The translations under genes and the position numbers were made by a program. Shown piece by piece: positions 11,385 to 22,514 of a stretch of DNA of 64,000 nt. The notes beneath the pieces are model-generated. The model ran no database searches, was not told the origin of the DNA, and saw only the letters and a program-made list of their open reading frames with translations. This DNA is from Ischnura elegans (lineage: Eukaryota; Arthropoda; Insecta; Odonata; Coenagrionidae): assembly GCF_921293095.1 (NCBI RefSeq), contig NC_060251.1:64559585-64623584 (forward strand), read 5' to 3'. Position 1 is the first letter of the stretch. Every line of letters starts with the position of its first letter.

Positions 11385-12030
11385 CCTAAACAAAACGGGA
11401 CGAAATTTGTTAATCTGGAGCTTGCTTGTAAACTGAGTGAAGTCAATGTGGATCTTCACTCGATATCTCGATGGACGCCATCAATATCACGCTCATATCA
11501 CGCTACGGGTTATCGATTGATTTTTACAATCGAGTGGAAAGAATAGAGTATCGAACGAGGGAAGACACAAACACCTTCTGGTGTTTTTTCTAGGAGCAGT
11601 AGTGCATGCATATCTATCGATATAGCGACCAAAAGTAATGGTGATAGTGGAAGCTGCATGGAGCGCTCTTTTTTTCGGCTACTACCCTGGTATAGAGAAC
11701 GAGATATCCGACCATCAACAACAGACAACCACCGGTGATCGAAGAATATTGACAATTGTCTTCTACAGACACTCATCGGCAATCGTCGAATCTTTCTTCC
11801 ATTTGATGATTTAGCCTGAATCGCCTTATATTTTTTTCCATCCCTTAGAATGATAGCGCAAACGATAGGTTTTCAGGGGCGGAGAGATTGATCGCTCACC
11901 CATCATTTTCTGAATCACGCGGTCATTCCCACCGTCCCTTTTCCCATCGCTTATTCCCTCACTTGCCGTATTCACAACTTTCATTCAATTAAAAGCCAAG
12001 CGTGGCGTAACAATCACTGTTAGCGGCCGT
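11385..12030. other. Unassigned stretch
   Basis: I see nothing I can name. The minus-strand frame at 11510-11782 (90 residues) has no motif. Confidence 0.4.
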
Positions 12031-12036
12031 TCGTTC

Positions 12037-12250
12037 TGATTGGCTGAAGGACGGTACCAACAATGATTTCAGCGACGGAAAAATAGACGTGCCGAATAAT
12101 GGAAAAAGGGATTTTCATCCCTCGAGCCATCGCGGAAAATGATTGCGTGAAAAGGTCATTTTTTTCCGCCATCATTGGAACGATCATTTGAGCGATCCCT
12201 GGAGCTGTCCTTATAAAGGGATGGAATAAACGATCGTGTGATTCAGGATT
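12037..12250 (+). promoter_or_regulatory. Weak core-promoter-like site
   Basis: An inverted CCAAT box (CTGATTGGCTG, 12036-12046) lies upstream of a TATA box (TATAAAG, 12212-12218). The box is followed about 32 bp later by TTCAGG at 12243, an arthropod-initiator-like position and sequence. No downstream exon is evident, so this may be chance or a transposon promoter. Confidence 0.2.
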
Positions 12251-12269
12251 TACTTTCGACATCGCGGTT

Positions 12270-13690
12270 CACGGATTAAAGCCTTTGTTTACACGTCGAA
12301 ATTAACTGCTTTAGCAGTCGACCAATACTCTCGATTCGTACGTGTGGACCACAACAGGGAAGCTGAGAGTGGCCACTGACTAGAGGGGGCAGTACTACGC
12401 GCTGTATCGATCGAAAGGCATAGGAGATGGTGGGAGGCACAACAGTGGGGGCCCTCTTTTTATTCGGGAGGAGGAGGGGTCTTCGCTTTCGCTTTCCTCC
12501 GTGCTTCTTTTTTTTTCCTCCTTCGCAAATGGAGGGGAGGCGTGTGGCAGCGGGTGCCACGAAGAAAACCGACGCCCCCAGCCTCACCGTCTGCGTCTGA
12601 GCTCCCACTGTATGGCTCCCCCCTTCTCTCACCGGAACGATGATAGGTAGTCGAGCTGAATGGGTGCTGGGCAGGGAGTGTGCGCCTCCCGATTCTTTTA
12701 TTTTTTTCTTCCACTCTCCCTCTCACTCTTGCCGTGTCCCAACTCGCTAGGCATTGGGGATCATGGATTTAGGCAGCTAAATTTTGGGTGGCCAACCCAA
12801 ACGGAAGCATGAATCGGGGCATAATAATTAATACTAATGAGTAATAAGAGAAATAGAAGGGGAAAAGGCAGAAAATTAATCACTAAACCCGATGGAGCGA
12901 ATTTATCATTAAAACACATAAAAATGTAAAAGAACATAAAAAAATAACAAACTATAAAAGTTTTTATTCTAACATCAGTTTGATTTATAAAAGAAAAAAA
13001 TGTACAAAACACAAAATGAAAAGAGACTGAAATAACTACAAAAAATATCACTATAATATCCAAATGTTTTTAAAATGTATGACTGTTTAGATTAATTTAT
13101 TAATTTGTCATTCCATTAGTTTTTAAGTTTCATTTCCGCGCAAGCAGCACTACGGGCGTCAACAGCATGTATGCGCAAAGTTATTTTTATTGTAAATTTT
13201 ATCTGACTGGTTGAGTTGAGAAAGGACTCGCCGGAACAGTTTTATGTTCGTGCCTTTAGCGATGTCATTAGTTGTGAGGAAACAAACGACGAACGAAACC
13301 CTTCACATTCCACATTGTGTACAAAATTTATGTTGCTAACGTTCTCGTGCAATGGCGTGTCTCGTGCGAGTGATTTGGAGTTAAGGATGTCGGAGAAGAT
13401 CATTTTCTCATACTTTTTGTATCGTAAACAACCTTTTTCTTTTAGTAGTAGTTAAGTAGACATATTTTTCTAAATTCATAGCTTAAGTCTATACTTAGTT
13501 TTAAAAGTTTCTTTTGAAGGTTGTAGTTCATTTTGTTACGAAAGTACAAAATACTTCTCCTCGTTGGCAGCCAAGTTGTACTTCCTCTGGTTTCTTCCTA
13601 AAGATGCTTTCCACACTTTGAATCATGGGGGAAGGATGCACTCGTCGAAGCCCAAATCTGGCGGCCAAGATGGGTTCCTAAATTCCACCC
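12270..13690. other. GC-rich then AT-rich unassigned stretch
   Basis: 12360-12740 is GC-rich with low-complexity frames on both strands. 12760-13140 is AT-rich. No gene or repeat end was recognised. Confidence 0.45.
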
Positions 13691-13698
13691 CTCATGCT

Positions 13699-14178
13699 CA
13701 GGGCCGGGCAGTATTTCAAATACAAGTATTTTGTAATACGTAATTGACAAACATTTGTAATTTGCATTTGGAATTTCAAAAGCACGACCTGAATATGTAT
13801 AGTATTTTGGATTTCAAATACAGATTTTTGGTATTTTCCTATTCTAAAATTAAAAAATATATTTGAAAATACTTTTGAAGTTTCTACCTCTTATAATACT
13901 TCTGTAACATAATGCTTCAGAGTTTACTTCGTTTTCCTTAGAATCGTTTTCTTCATGTTTGAAACCATCCATAACGTGCCAACGCAGGCTATATTTTCTT
14001 AAGATCTCTTAGTTTCCATACAAATGTGTTTCATATTTTAAAGGGTATTTAATATACTATTTTTTAGTTTGTTTTCAAATACCCAAGTCAAAGTTATTTT
14101 TTATTTTGCAATTAAAATATATTTGGAACTGTATTTCGTATCTCAAATACTCCTCGGCCTGTATTATGCCCAGCCCTT
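13699..14178. mobile_element. Non-autonomous hAT-like element
   Basis: The ends 'CAGGGCCGGGCAGTATT' and 'TTATGCCCAGCCCTT' are inverted. The interior is rich in 'TTTCAAATAC' and its complement, a composition typical of one group of short hAT elements. The flanking 8-mers do not match, so the class is inferred from end sequence and interior only. Confidence 0.5.
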
Positions 14179-14189
14179 TGGTACACCCT

Positions 14190-14790
14190 TCCAAGATGGC
14201 GTCCTGGCTAAATCCTGGGATTGGGGTACCCAACTGGCGAATTGGATCACGGCTTCTGTCTTCCCCCACCGCTGTTTTCAGGCTTCCTTTTTTTTCCTTC
14301 CTCATTTCGCTTCTTTTCTACCCCTCCACTCCGTTTCTTTCGGTTTGTTTCCGCCTTCCACCTTGTCCTCTTCAGGGAGAGACGAGCGGTGGTATGGTGG
14401 GTGGCTCCGCTCGGCGTCTGACACCTTGCGAAGAAGATGGATGGCGCGTCCGAAGGGAATACGCACGCACATTTATATATACCTATATACCTACGCACTA
14501 GCGCACACACACACATGTATAAGACCATGGCAACCGAAGCACGCGCACATCTTTCCTCAAAACCCCCCTTCAGGGACCGCACCGCCGCCGCAGAGGAAAG
14601 GGGTCCGTTGCGTCGCGCTGGTTTTTCCTCCTTTATTGTCCCAATTGTTCCCACCAAAAAGGAGGAGGAAAAAGCGAAGAGACATCGAAAGCGACCATGG
14701 AGAGATTGATGGAGAGAGTACTCTTGCGATCTCTTTCAGAACAAAAACCCGTCCACTAAATGCAAAGCAAATAGTTTTTGCTATTGGTAG
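14190..14790. other. Low-complexity GC-rich stretch
   Basis: Open frames on both strands (including most of a 297-codon frame at 14069-14962) are C/T-biased, with short (TA)n and (CA)n runs near 14470-14520. The long frame begins inside the preceding transposon end and runs into the following foldback element, so it is not a gene. Confidence 0.55.
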
Positions 14791-14796
14791 ATATTC

Positions 14797-15250
14797 GAAA
14801 TCTCCACAGAGAAAAAAATTATTCGCCTTGACCAAGATAGGAACCTGGATCCCCCGATTTCCGGTCGAGTGCTTTAGCCAGTTAACCCTTCATAACCCAA
14901 TGTTGCTTCTAAGCAACATAAAAAAATGTTTAAACTTTCAGCTCTATTTGGGAGATGTTTAAACTAAATACTATTTTGTAGTCTAAATTTTAATGACGAA
15001 ATATTTAGCTGCCAGGATAATTATCATTGAGAGTAAACTTTTCAAGTTTTCAAAATGAAAAATCTTGAAATTTGATTTCTCCCAGAAACAGCTCTGGGTT
15101 AGAAAGGGTTAAGATACTGAGGCGTCATTCTTCCCTGTGGAAATTTGCTCAAGTCCTGAAATTCTGGTCAAGGCGAATGATTTTTTTCTCTGTGGATATT
15201 TCGCACTATTGTTCATTGCGGGTGACTCCGTAAAGATATCACCGTGGCTA
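14797..15250. mobile_element. Foldback element with a tRNA-like core
   Basis: Inverted arms of about 40 bp ('CCACAGAGAAAAAAATTATT', 'TTCGCCTTGACCA') lie at 14797-14836 and 15165-15203. The interior on the minus strand reads 'TAACTGGCTAAAGCACTCGA' (A-box like) and 'GATCCAGGTTCCTATCTTGG' (mutated B box), so it is tRNA-related. Both this copy and the one at 19061-19200 continue into 'CATTGCGGGTGACTCC' and 'ATCACCGTGGCTAGTCC', so the element extends past the right arm. Confidence 0.65.
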
Positions 15251-15369
15251 GTCCTGGTGTTCTTCAATTAGTAGTTATTGTTAAAACGTATGAAATCGTT
15301 TAAGGCTTGACTTGGTGAAAATGCGATATATCCATTGTATAATATAAACAACAAAAGGTAATTTCCACA

Positions 15370-15491
15370 GTTTAATGTAAAGCTCCACTACCGACCGAAG
15401 TTTCGACACTCCACGTCATTTTTAAGGTGACATAGATGGCAAGTGACATAGTGTCGAAACGATGGTCGGTAGTGGAGTCAAACATGTAAAC
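15370..15491. repeat. Palindromic element with CGAAAC core (PLE-like)
   Basis: The left arm 'CTCCACTACCGACCGAAGTT' + 'TCGACACT' is complementary to the right arm 'AGTGTCGAAACGATGGTCGG' + 'TAGTGGAG'. The spacer is about 22 bp. It shares 'GTCGAAAC…GGTCGG' with the 7.2-kb palindrome. Confidence 0.8.
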
Positions 15492-15824
15492 GTCGAAAGT
15501 ACCATTTGTTGTCTATATGTTATCATGAGCATTTTTGGAGCATCAGAAACTTTTCACAGAATTCAAAAACAACATTCACTCAAAGAAATTAAGACAGCTA
15601 TATGTTTTTTTTCTCCATATAAATTAATTGGAGGAAAAAACATTTAACAGGGTACGTAAAATATTTTATTTTTACTTTCTGATAATGTTACATTAAAAAC
15701 GGACAGAGAATTAAATAGATGGTGATAACCACAAGGTGTTATATGTTTCAGTTAGATATTTTTGAATGGCTGACTTTGCAAATTGTGATTGTGCTTTGAA
15801 TAAGTATATGGGAGGTGGAAGAGG

Positions 15825-15874
15825 AGAATTAAAATTAATTTGGTACTCAATAGTACCAAATTAATTTTAATTCT
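15825..15874. repeat. Perfect 23-bp-arm palindrome
   Basis: The left arm (15825-15847) and right arm (15852-15874) are exact complements around a 4-nt loop (CAAT). They are AT-rich, beginning AGAATTAAAATTAATTTGG. This is a cruciform-prone site of unknown origin. Confidence 0.85.
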
Positions 15875-16189
15875 TCCCATATTATCTCTCTATTATTATC
15901 TCTACCAATTATTGATTACGGCCTACTTTGAAGAATAAAATATGTTAAAAAAAACGATTCGCTCCCATTTCCTCTCAATTATATATAGCTTTAATATCCT
16001 TTTCAGTGTGATGAGAAATTTTTTAAATTATTATCTTTGAATTCGTTCGTGAAAAATGTTACAAAACTTAATTCTCTGACTTTCTAAGTTGATAGCGGTA
16101 AGTCACCAAAAGATATTTTTTAAATACTCGGAAATATTCATTTCGCTAATTCATATCGGACATATTAGGAGCTCTTTTTTTCCTTTCCT

Positions 16190-16530
16190 CAATGATTGAT
16201 TTGCCTTTCCTTTGGCCTATAATCTTGTCGCGGTGGAAAGGCTTGCGCGTTCCTATGACCCCTAGAGCTGGCGGAATTAATTTTGAATCATTCCCGTTAG
16301 GGCCACCTATGCCAGATAGGTCGGAGGGTAGGAGCCAGACGAAAGGTAGTCCACGTGATGGTGTCACGGGAAAAACACTGATGGATGGAAGTGGGAAACC
16401 CTACGAACTATCTTTTCCCTAGACTCATGGAGTACAACCAAATGAGCCTCAGAAATTTGGAGCCTCACTGGGATGGACTATGAGCCAAGATGCCTCTGGT
16501 GAAGGCAGATGGCTTGCTTTAAAAAGATGG
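16190..16530 (+). mobile_element. Possible 5' region of a non-LTR retrotransposon
   Basis: The text 'TTGTCGCGGTGGAAAGGCTT', 'GTTCCTATGACCCCTAGAGC', 'GGTAGGAGCCAGACGAA' resembles the conserved 5' untranslated leader seen before RTE-like LINEs in other arthropods. This identification is from general recall of such leaders, so it is tentative. No coding frame follows. Confidence 0.35.
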
Positions 16531-16539
16531 AAGTGAGGT

Positions 16540-17340
16540 GGAGGATGGTATCACAAGATCAAATCTTGTCAGATGTGTTATTGATTGGAAAAGTTTTCTC
16601 ATGCGAATGCTGATCGTATGCATCGCCACTTCGCAGTTTTTTTCTTGCACGTGAATTGCGATTGACCAGAGATCAGGGATAGGAAATTTACAAAGTAAAT
16701 GTGATAAATCAATGCTCTGGCTAAGATGATGGAATAAATTATAATTTTTAGTTAATTTATTCATTCAGACTGGAGAGAACCCGAACAATTCCCAGAGGGA
16801 TTCGTTTGTAATAACAATCTCATTTTGTATTATTTAGGCATTTATCGTTATTATAGCCAGCAGTGTTTTTTTGAAATTCTAAGTGATGCCGCAATGGTGC
16901 ATTTTTTGTGAGAACTGTCACTCCAAATGTCTCAAGATTGATTTGTCCCAAGACAAATATGAAGCGTCTGTTATGCGGAAGTCGTAACTGTCACGTTGGC
17001 AGTCTTTATATTTACATATTTACACGGCCTTTATCCTCTATTCCCTTCTTAAGCTCTACGTAGGACACATATCTCACCACCCAATCCATATTTCTAGCGG
17101 TTATTTTCATCTTTACAATTCACCTAGCATCTTTCTCTGCATTAGGAATAACATTATCTTTCATCCCTCAACGGGAATATACTCACTATCGGTCTACTCG
17201 GCCTCATATCATGGATTTACATGTCCTCACTTTCAACGTCGTGCACTTTATCGCTCCAATTCTCTCCGTACATTACACCTTCTTCATCCTTCTCTTCACA
17301 CGAATCTTGAATCATGTGCCATTCTCAATCCCGCCATTCC
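16540..17340. other. Unassigned stretch
   Basis: No gene seen. 17010-17340 read on the minus strand has a LINE-like codon flavour ('MKITARNMDWVVRYVSY'), but I cannot support an assignment. Confidence 0.35.
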
Positions 17341-17360
17341 CAAAGGGATCGTGCATGGAG

Positions 17361-17614
17361 CAGTGGCGGATATAGATGGGGGCGCGCCCACCCTCCTTGC
17401 AGGGCCACCCGAATTGCCAATTATTGCAGAACCAAAATTGTAACTTTTTTTATATCATAAGAAGTTATTGTGTTGTGTATGTGTATAATTAGTTTAAGTA
17501 ATACTTTATTAAGCTTTGCATGTGACTTGATTATTTTTTTATTTCGAAAAAAGTAAAGGTAGCTCCAGTCATCATTTGCGTCCCCCCATTGAGTTATTTC
17601 TGTATCCGCCACTG
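17361..17614. mobile_element. Short hAT-type MITE
   Basis: The terminal inverted repeats are CAGTGGCGGATATAG and its near complement CTGTATCCGCCACTG. Flanking 8-mers gcatggag and tcacggag agree at 6 of 8 positions, fitting an aged hAT duplication. It is 254 bp and non-coding. Confidence 0.7.
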
Positions 17615-18036
17615 TCACGGAGGCTTCCGGTTGCACGGCAATAAACTAGGAATAGGCTCCATCCAAGTGTAAGGATCATCGTTTTATCCTTCATCATCAT
17701 CATCATGCCTCAACCGGGAAATTCAATGGAAATTTGAGAATCCTAGTTGCACCGGTATTCTGTATTCCCTCAAACCATATGCGGATGAATGGGAGAGAAT
17801 GGCTGGGTATAGGCAGGTGGCACGTTAAAAAGTTGGGGACCCAGCTCACCTCACGGGCGAGATGTCCATCCGCACGGAAAACCAGAAATCCATCGCGTCT
17901 CAATCGATTCTCCACGGAGGCCTCCTTCTTCTCCCGGTCATTTCTTGAGGGAACAGACGTTATCGACTCGGGAAGATCTGGAGGACGCCGCCGCGGCGGG
18001 CGGTCCGCACGAGCACAATCGTACCTGAGCACTCCA

Positions 18037-18445
18037 GGGGATCGAGTTGGTGTGGTGGCTTGAGTGTTGGCTTCCCACCCGCTAGGCTCGGGTTCAAATC
18101 CCGACGGTGGCAGAAATTTTCAGAAAATCCCTGATTGAATGCTTTGCCGGCCTCGGTGGCGGCGGTGTAAAGTCCTCGCCTGCCAATCCGATGGTCGCGG
18201 GTTCGAGTCCCGCCTGGGTAATTTACCCTTATCCAGGGCATGGATGTTTGTGATTGTTAAATGTTATCAACCCCGATGTAAAGGCCGAGTAGTGCTGTTT
18301 TCGGTGGTGTGTGAAATAAATAAATGGAGGACAATTCAATCGCAACACTCCGTCCGTCGGGTGGGACGTTAGGCCGTGGTGCCCTTGGCGCGAAAAGTAA
18401 AACTCTCTTATTTCTTCCCCATCCCTAAAACGCAATTACCCACAA
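18037..18445 (+). mobile_element. SINE-1 copy A, split by another SINE
   Basis: The tRNA-derived head has an A-box region 'GTGTGGTGGCTTGAGTGTTGG' with a B box GGTTCAAATCC. The body 'ACACTCCGTCCGTCGG' and 'GGACGTTAGGCCGTGGT' is shared with copies at 18.6, 25.5, 58.4 and 62.0 kb. The body is interrupted at about 18145 and resumes at 18325, the gap being filled by a different SINE. Confidence 0.85.
18146..18324 (+). mobile_element. SINE-2, inserted in SINE-1
   Basis: A second tRNA-headed SINE: GCCGGCCTCGGTGGCGGCGG… with B box GGTTCGAGTCC, then a unique body and an 'AAATAAATAAA' tail. It is about 179 bp and lies inside SINE-1 copy A, so it inserted later. No long target duplication could be defined. 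Confidence 0.75.
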
Positions 18446-18573
18446 GTCTATTCCATGTCACGGTATCTTGCTAAATATTAGTTTCGCCAATAGTTATTGT
18501 GCCCAATTGTTTACTTGTTCCAGGAGATACGTGATAACTTGGATGTGACATTTTGCGTCTTAACATCAATTCT

Positions 18574-18881
18574 GGGGGTTGCCTTGATTACGTGGGTAGA
18601 GTGTTGGCTTCCCACCCCGTGGGCTCGGGTTCAAATCCCGGCGGTGGCAGAGAATTTTCAGACTGCCCGATCCCTGCTTGAATGCTGTATGGAGGAAATT
18701 TCAAGCGCAACACCCCGTCCGTCGGATAGGACATTAGGCCGTGGTCCCCTTGGCGCCTTTCGTTATGAGCAGGAAAATGCAGACGCCACGTTTCTCTCCA
18801 CCCTTCCTTCCATACCCTTCTCTCATGGCGCAATTAAAAACAGCTGTCGGTCGCCTCATCCAAATACCATACCATACCTGA
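18574..18881 (+). mobile_element. SINE-1 copy B
   Basis: A full-length-looking copy: the head with GGTTCAAATCC, then 'CCCGATCCCTGCTTGAATG', 'CCGTCCGTCGGATAGGACAT', 'TTTCTCTCCACCCTTCCTTC' and the end 'ATACCATACCATACCTGA'. It has point mutations only. Transcription would be by pol III from the internal A and B boxes. Confidence 0.85.
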
Positions 18882-19060
18882 GAGGTCCAGAAAGCCACCT
18901 GAAGGGATATGAACGTGATATCATGATTACGATTGAGAGGGTAAAAATGATTTAATTATATCTTCCAGTCGATACTCCCAAGAAGATGATGATTGGCGAT
19001 AAAATAAAATTGGCTTGGTTTTAGCTAAATTATGGAAAATGAAAGAATAAATGTTGCTAT

Positions 19061-19200
19061 GCGAAAAATCCACAGAGAAAAAATCATTCGCCTTGACCAG
19101 GGTCCTGGTCAAGGCGAATTTTCTCTCTGTGGATTTTTCGCAAAATTTGTGCATTGCGGGTGACTCCCGTAAACTTTATCACCGTGGCTAGTCCCGGTAT
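19061..19200. mobile_element. Foldback element, core-deleted copy
   Basis: The arms 19061-19101 and 19103-19140 meet almost directly at 'CCTTGACCAGGGTCCTGGTCAAGG', so the tRNA-like interior of the 14.8-kb copy is gone. The right flank 'GCATTGCGGGTGACTCCC', 'TTATCACCGTGGCTAGTCCC' matches the 14.8-kb copy, showing common ancestry. Confidence 0.75.
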
Positions 19201-19204
19201 ACTT

Positions 19205-21075
19205 AAAATTAAATTTTGTTTGGTTTACTAACATATGAGAGGGTGAGAAGCCAAGGGGTACGTGTGATTTCTTTTTTCTATACAGAGTAGGTACGGAAAT
19301 GAGGTAGAGAAAACAAACGAGATCAATGAAATGTTTAGTAGTGCATTTGATTCTCCACTCGATGTCAGCACAGAACATGGACTCACTCGTATCCCTTGGC
19401 CACCATGTTTTTGTATATTTATTATAAAAATTAACTTTACTCAACTCTGTTTAGAAAAAAATTACTTGTACCCCTTTGCTTCTCACCTTCTCATATTTGA
19501 AAAGCACAATCCGGGTTCCAAAGCATAATTACATCTTCAGGTGAGCTGACAGTGTAACAATGTTATGAAACCCGGGTCGTCTCTTTTAAAAATTTAAGTG
19601 AACCTAAAAAAGCTTATTATTTCATTTTCCATAATGGAAATGTAGCACACTCCTAGGACTGAAATCATCTGTTATATTTTGGAAGGCAGCAAGGTAGAGC
19701 AAGCAAAGTTGTATTTCAAATTGTTTAGCTAAATTTTTTGACGTTGACGCCACCCCAACGAAATAAAGGTCTGGGAAAATGTAGTTTTTGGAGACATTCG
19801 CAATGATTCATCCATTATATACAAGCCGATTATCCAAGATAGCTCATTTCATGCTACAAAAATTTCAATAATTTCTCCAAAAATTTTATAGCATCATTAA
19901 ACATCGCCATCAATATCCAATTACCAATTATTAAGCGCTTTACCAACAATGGGATATCTTCTTTTTCAACAATGGTTAAGTGTGGGGAAAATAAGATAGA
20001 GGAAAATGTTGAGTTTAAGAGATAGAATAAATTAGCTAGGCGTTATTTTAAATTAATCCGTGGCCTTGGCGAATGATTACTGTGCGCTAAAATAAATACG
20101 GCATAGGAACGGCTTCCTTTTTAATCGAGCCAAATAAGGAGAGCTGAAAAAGTCTTTATTCCGGAGTTCACTGAACCCAACAAGGAGACTCCAAAAAAAA
20201 TACCCTACGTTGCGCAATTAAAAGCTAACGCCTCGGTAGAAAATTTTCTCATAGCCGTCTAGACCGCGGGGTACAAAGACGCGAACTCATCATCGATTTG
20301 TATGAAAATATGCCACCTACTATGAAAGATGTCAAATCATGCTTTAAAGAAGAATCACTTCTCAGTCTGGGATTCGTAGTTGGGAAAAAATTAACTCTCC
20401 TAAGCAATCCATAAGGTTCCTTTTTTTCGTTGTCGTCGAGGCTGCAGTTACTAAGCTCTAGCCACTGTTTCGAGGTTAGAAGGAAGGATGAGTTGTCGGC
20501 CAAAACACTTCCAAGGCCGGATTGAGGAAGAATACATAACATGCCTTCCCATTGTCATCCCTTTCGAAATCACTGAAAATACGGCTTCACTAAGAAGCCC
20601 CGAGGCTAGGCAGCACACCGAAGGAAGAATTTTTTACGAGCACATTAATGAGCCACTTGCTACTCTCCCGCTTGCTTTAAATTACAAAATAGACACCGCC
20701 TGAGGCTGTACCCCTGGTAAATGGAAGCGAAGATTTTGAAGTAGTAATTTTTGCTTAGGAATAGCAACTGACTGGGCAGAAAAAGTGCTAAAATCAACTC
20801 GAACACTTAACTCGATGCTTCTTCCAATTTATGTACTAAAAAGACTTGATACTTATGAACATCATTCCTCATTATTACAATACTATTTATATAGTATTGT
20901 AATCAATTTAAATAAAACTTTTTTATTATGATAAAATTTACAATTCCATTATTTTATTACCTAAAGCTAGCACGACACTGGGCGGTGTAGTCATTGGAAT
21001 GACTCGATGCGGCGGAAAAACTTCTAAGCAGAAATTCAGAGTCTATTATACATCTTATACATTGATATATATCCT
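19205..21075. other. Unassigned stretch
   Basis: I see no recognisable element. Frames at 20249-20542 (minus) and 20488-20703 (plus) overlap on opposite strands and have no motif. Confidence 0.45.
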
Positions 21076-21081
21076 ACGTAC

Positions 21082-21357
21082 CAGTGGCGTAACTAGGAAT
21101 ATGCTTTGGGGGGGATGGGATGGCGTGAAGTGGCGACCCCTCCCCAGCCATTCCTACCGAGTCCAGGAAAAGTGTTGAAAAATGACATGCCTGGAAATAC
21201 ATTTTACACGATTTTTGGACTAAAAATTTAACTTTAATCAGATGCTGTTATTATGTGTCAATACTAGAAAATAGTTTTAAATTACTTTTTTTTACTTTTC
21301 TGTGGCGTTTGGGGGGGGGGAGACCAATCCCCTCATCCCCCCATAGTTACGCCACTG
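21082..21357. mobile_element. G-run MITE, probable hAT type
   Basis: The terminal inverted repeats CAGTGGCGTAACTA and TAGTTACGCCACTG are exact. The subterminal regions are G-rich ('TTTGGGGGGGATGGGATGG' at left; a G run then CCCCTCATCCCCCC at right). Flanking 8-mers agree at only about 5 of 8 positions. It is 276 bp and non-coding. Confidence 0.7.
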
Positions 21358-21359
21358 AT

Positions 21360-22360
21360 ACATGCAATATTCCACGAATAATATCAATTATTTAAAACCG
21401 TACGTTCCACCATTTTATTTTTTACTGAAAATTCAGAAGAAAAATTACTCAATATGGGAAAATTCCAACTTTACTCGGCTCATCACTTTAAAAAATTAGT
21501 AAACTTACTATTGTATTTTTTCTAGCTCAATGTGCTTTGTTTTTTGAAGTGAGGATCCCTTCTAGCTTTTTATATTTTAAGTTCATATTCCAAATTAATA
21601 AATAAAACAATTTATGCATCAGGGAACCTAAAAATCTTTATTTAGCACCTATTCATAGCTATTCATTCATTCTACTCAATACCTTCCCAGCTAAGTTCCC
21701 TTCTCCATCTAATTTTATGTGTAGATCCGCCTCCGTCCCACATCAGGGTTTTCCACTAGCGTTTGACCATGAATTCCGGAATAACTTTACCGGCCCAAAC
21801 CATTTCGGAATTGCTTCGACGGGTCCCGCAAGAGAGAAAGGTAAGACGTCGGACAGAAAAAGTTTGATGCCTAAGGAGACGCCCGAAGTCGTCATTGCCG
21901 GACAGAGGTCGTCATTTGTCGCTCCCGATTCGACACGACCTTCGCGCGACCCCTGTGACAGGCAACTGCCGCCAGCGGCGAAAAAGATCACAACAATATC
22001 TCCCCTCGAGTATCGACGCATCCACGCGGACTGCCTCTTTTTTTTTTCTCTCCAAATTTTTACTTTTCCGCCACATCCTCGAGGCCCGACGGCGCGCGTT
22101 TCACGGCCTTCATATGTTTTCTCCATTCTGAAGACACGCCTTCTCCTCCACTCGAAAAACCATAAATACAAAATTGAGATATTCATCGCGTCATTTCGGA
22201 AAGGACGACTTTTTGATGGGTAGGCGTGCGAGACGAAACTGTTGAAGGCTCGCTTTTACTCTCCATCCGATGCCGAGCCGAAAAAAATAAACTCAACCAC
22301 GCAAAGTGGAGAGACGGGTATGATGACTGCAATGTATGTATCGTCCTCCAAATAATCTCT
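21360..22360. other. Unassigned stretch with an open frame
   Basis: A 168-codon plus-strand frame (21717-22223) and a 147-codon minus-strand frame (21743-22186) overlap. Neither has a domain I recognise. Mutual overlap and GC-biased composition argue that at least one is chance. Confidence 0.4.
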
Positions 22361-22367
22361 TCGGGTA

Positions 22368-22510
22368 TTATCGTTACATCCACTGCACAAACGCTCAACA
22401 ATCGCCCACCGAATCAAACCCGCTCATCTAATACCACTAGGGCTACTAGATGAGCGGATTTGATTCGGTAGGCGATTGTTGAGCCTTTGTGCAGTAGAGG
22501 TATCGTTATT
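22368..22510. repeat. Long near-perfect palindrome
   Basis: Arms of about 70 bp are joined by a few bases at 22438-22443. The left arm has 'CACTGCACAAACGCTCAACA', 'ATCGCC.ACCGAATCAAA' and 'CCGCTCATCTA'; the right arm is its complement with roughly eight differences. No terminal TSD was recognised. It is not of the CGAAAC family. Confidence 0.85.
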
Positions 22511-22514
22511 CATA

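Noticed and set aside
14069..14962. The longest open frame in the window (297 codons, plus strand)
   Set aside because: It begins inside a transposon end, crosses low-complexity C/T-rich DNA and microsatellites, and runs into a foldback element. No domain is visible.
21717..22223. 168-codon plus frame, with a 147-codon minus frame opposite
   Set aside because: Both strands are open in the same GC-biased DNA, neither has recognisable motifs, and no splice or start context stands out.
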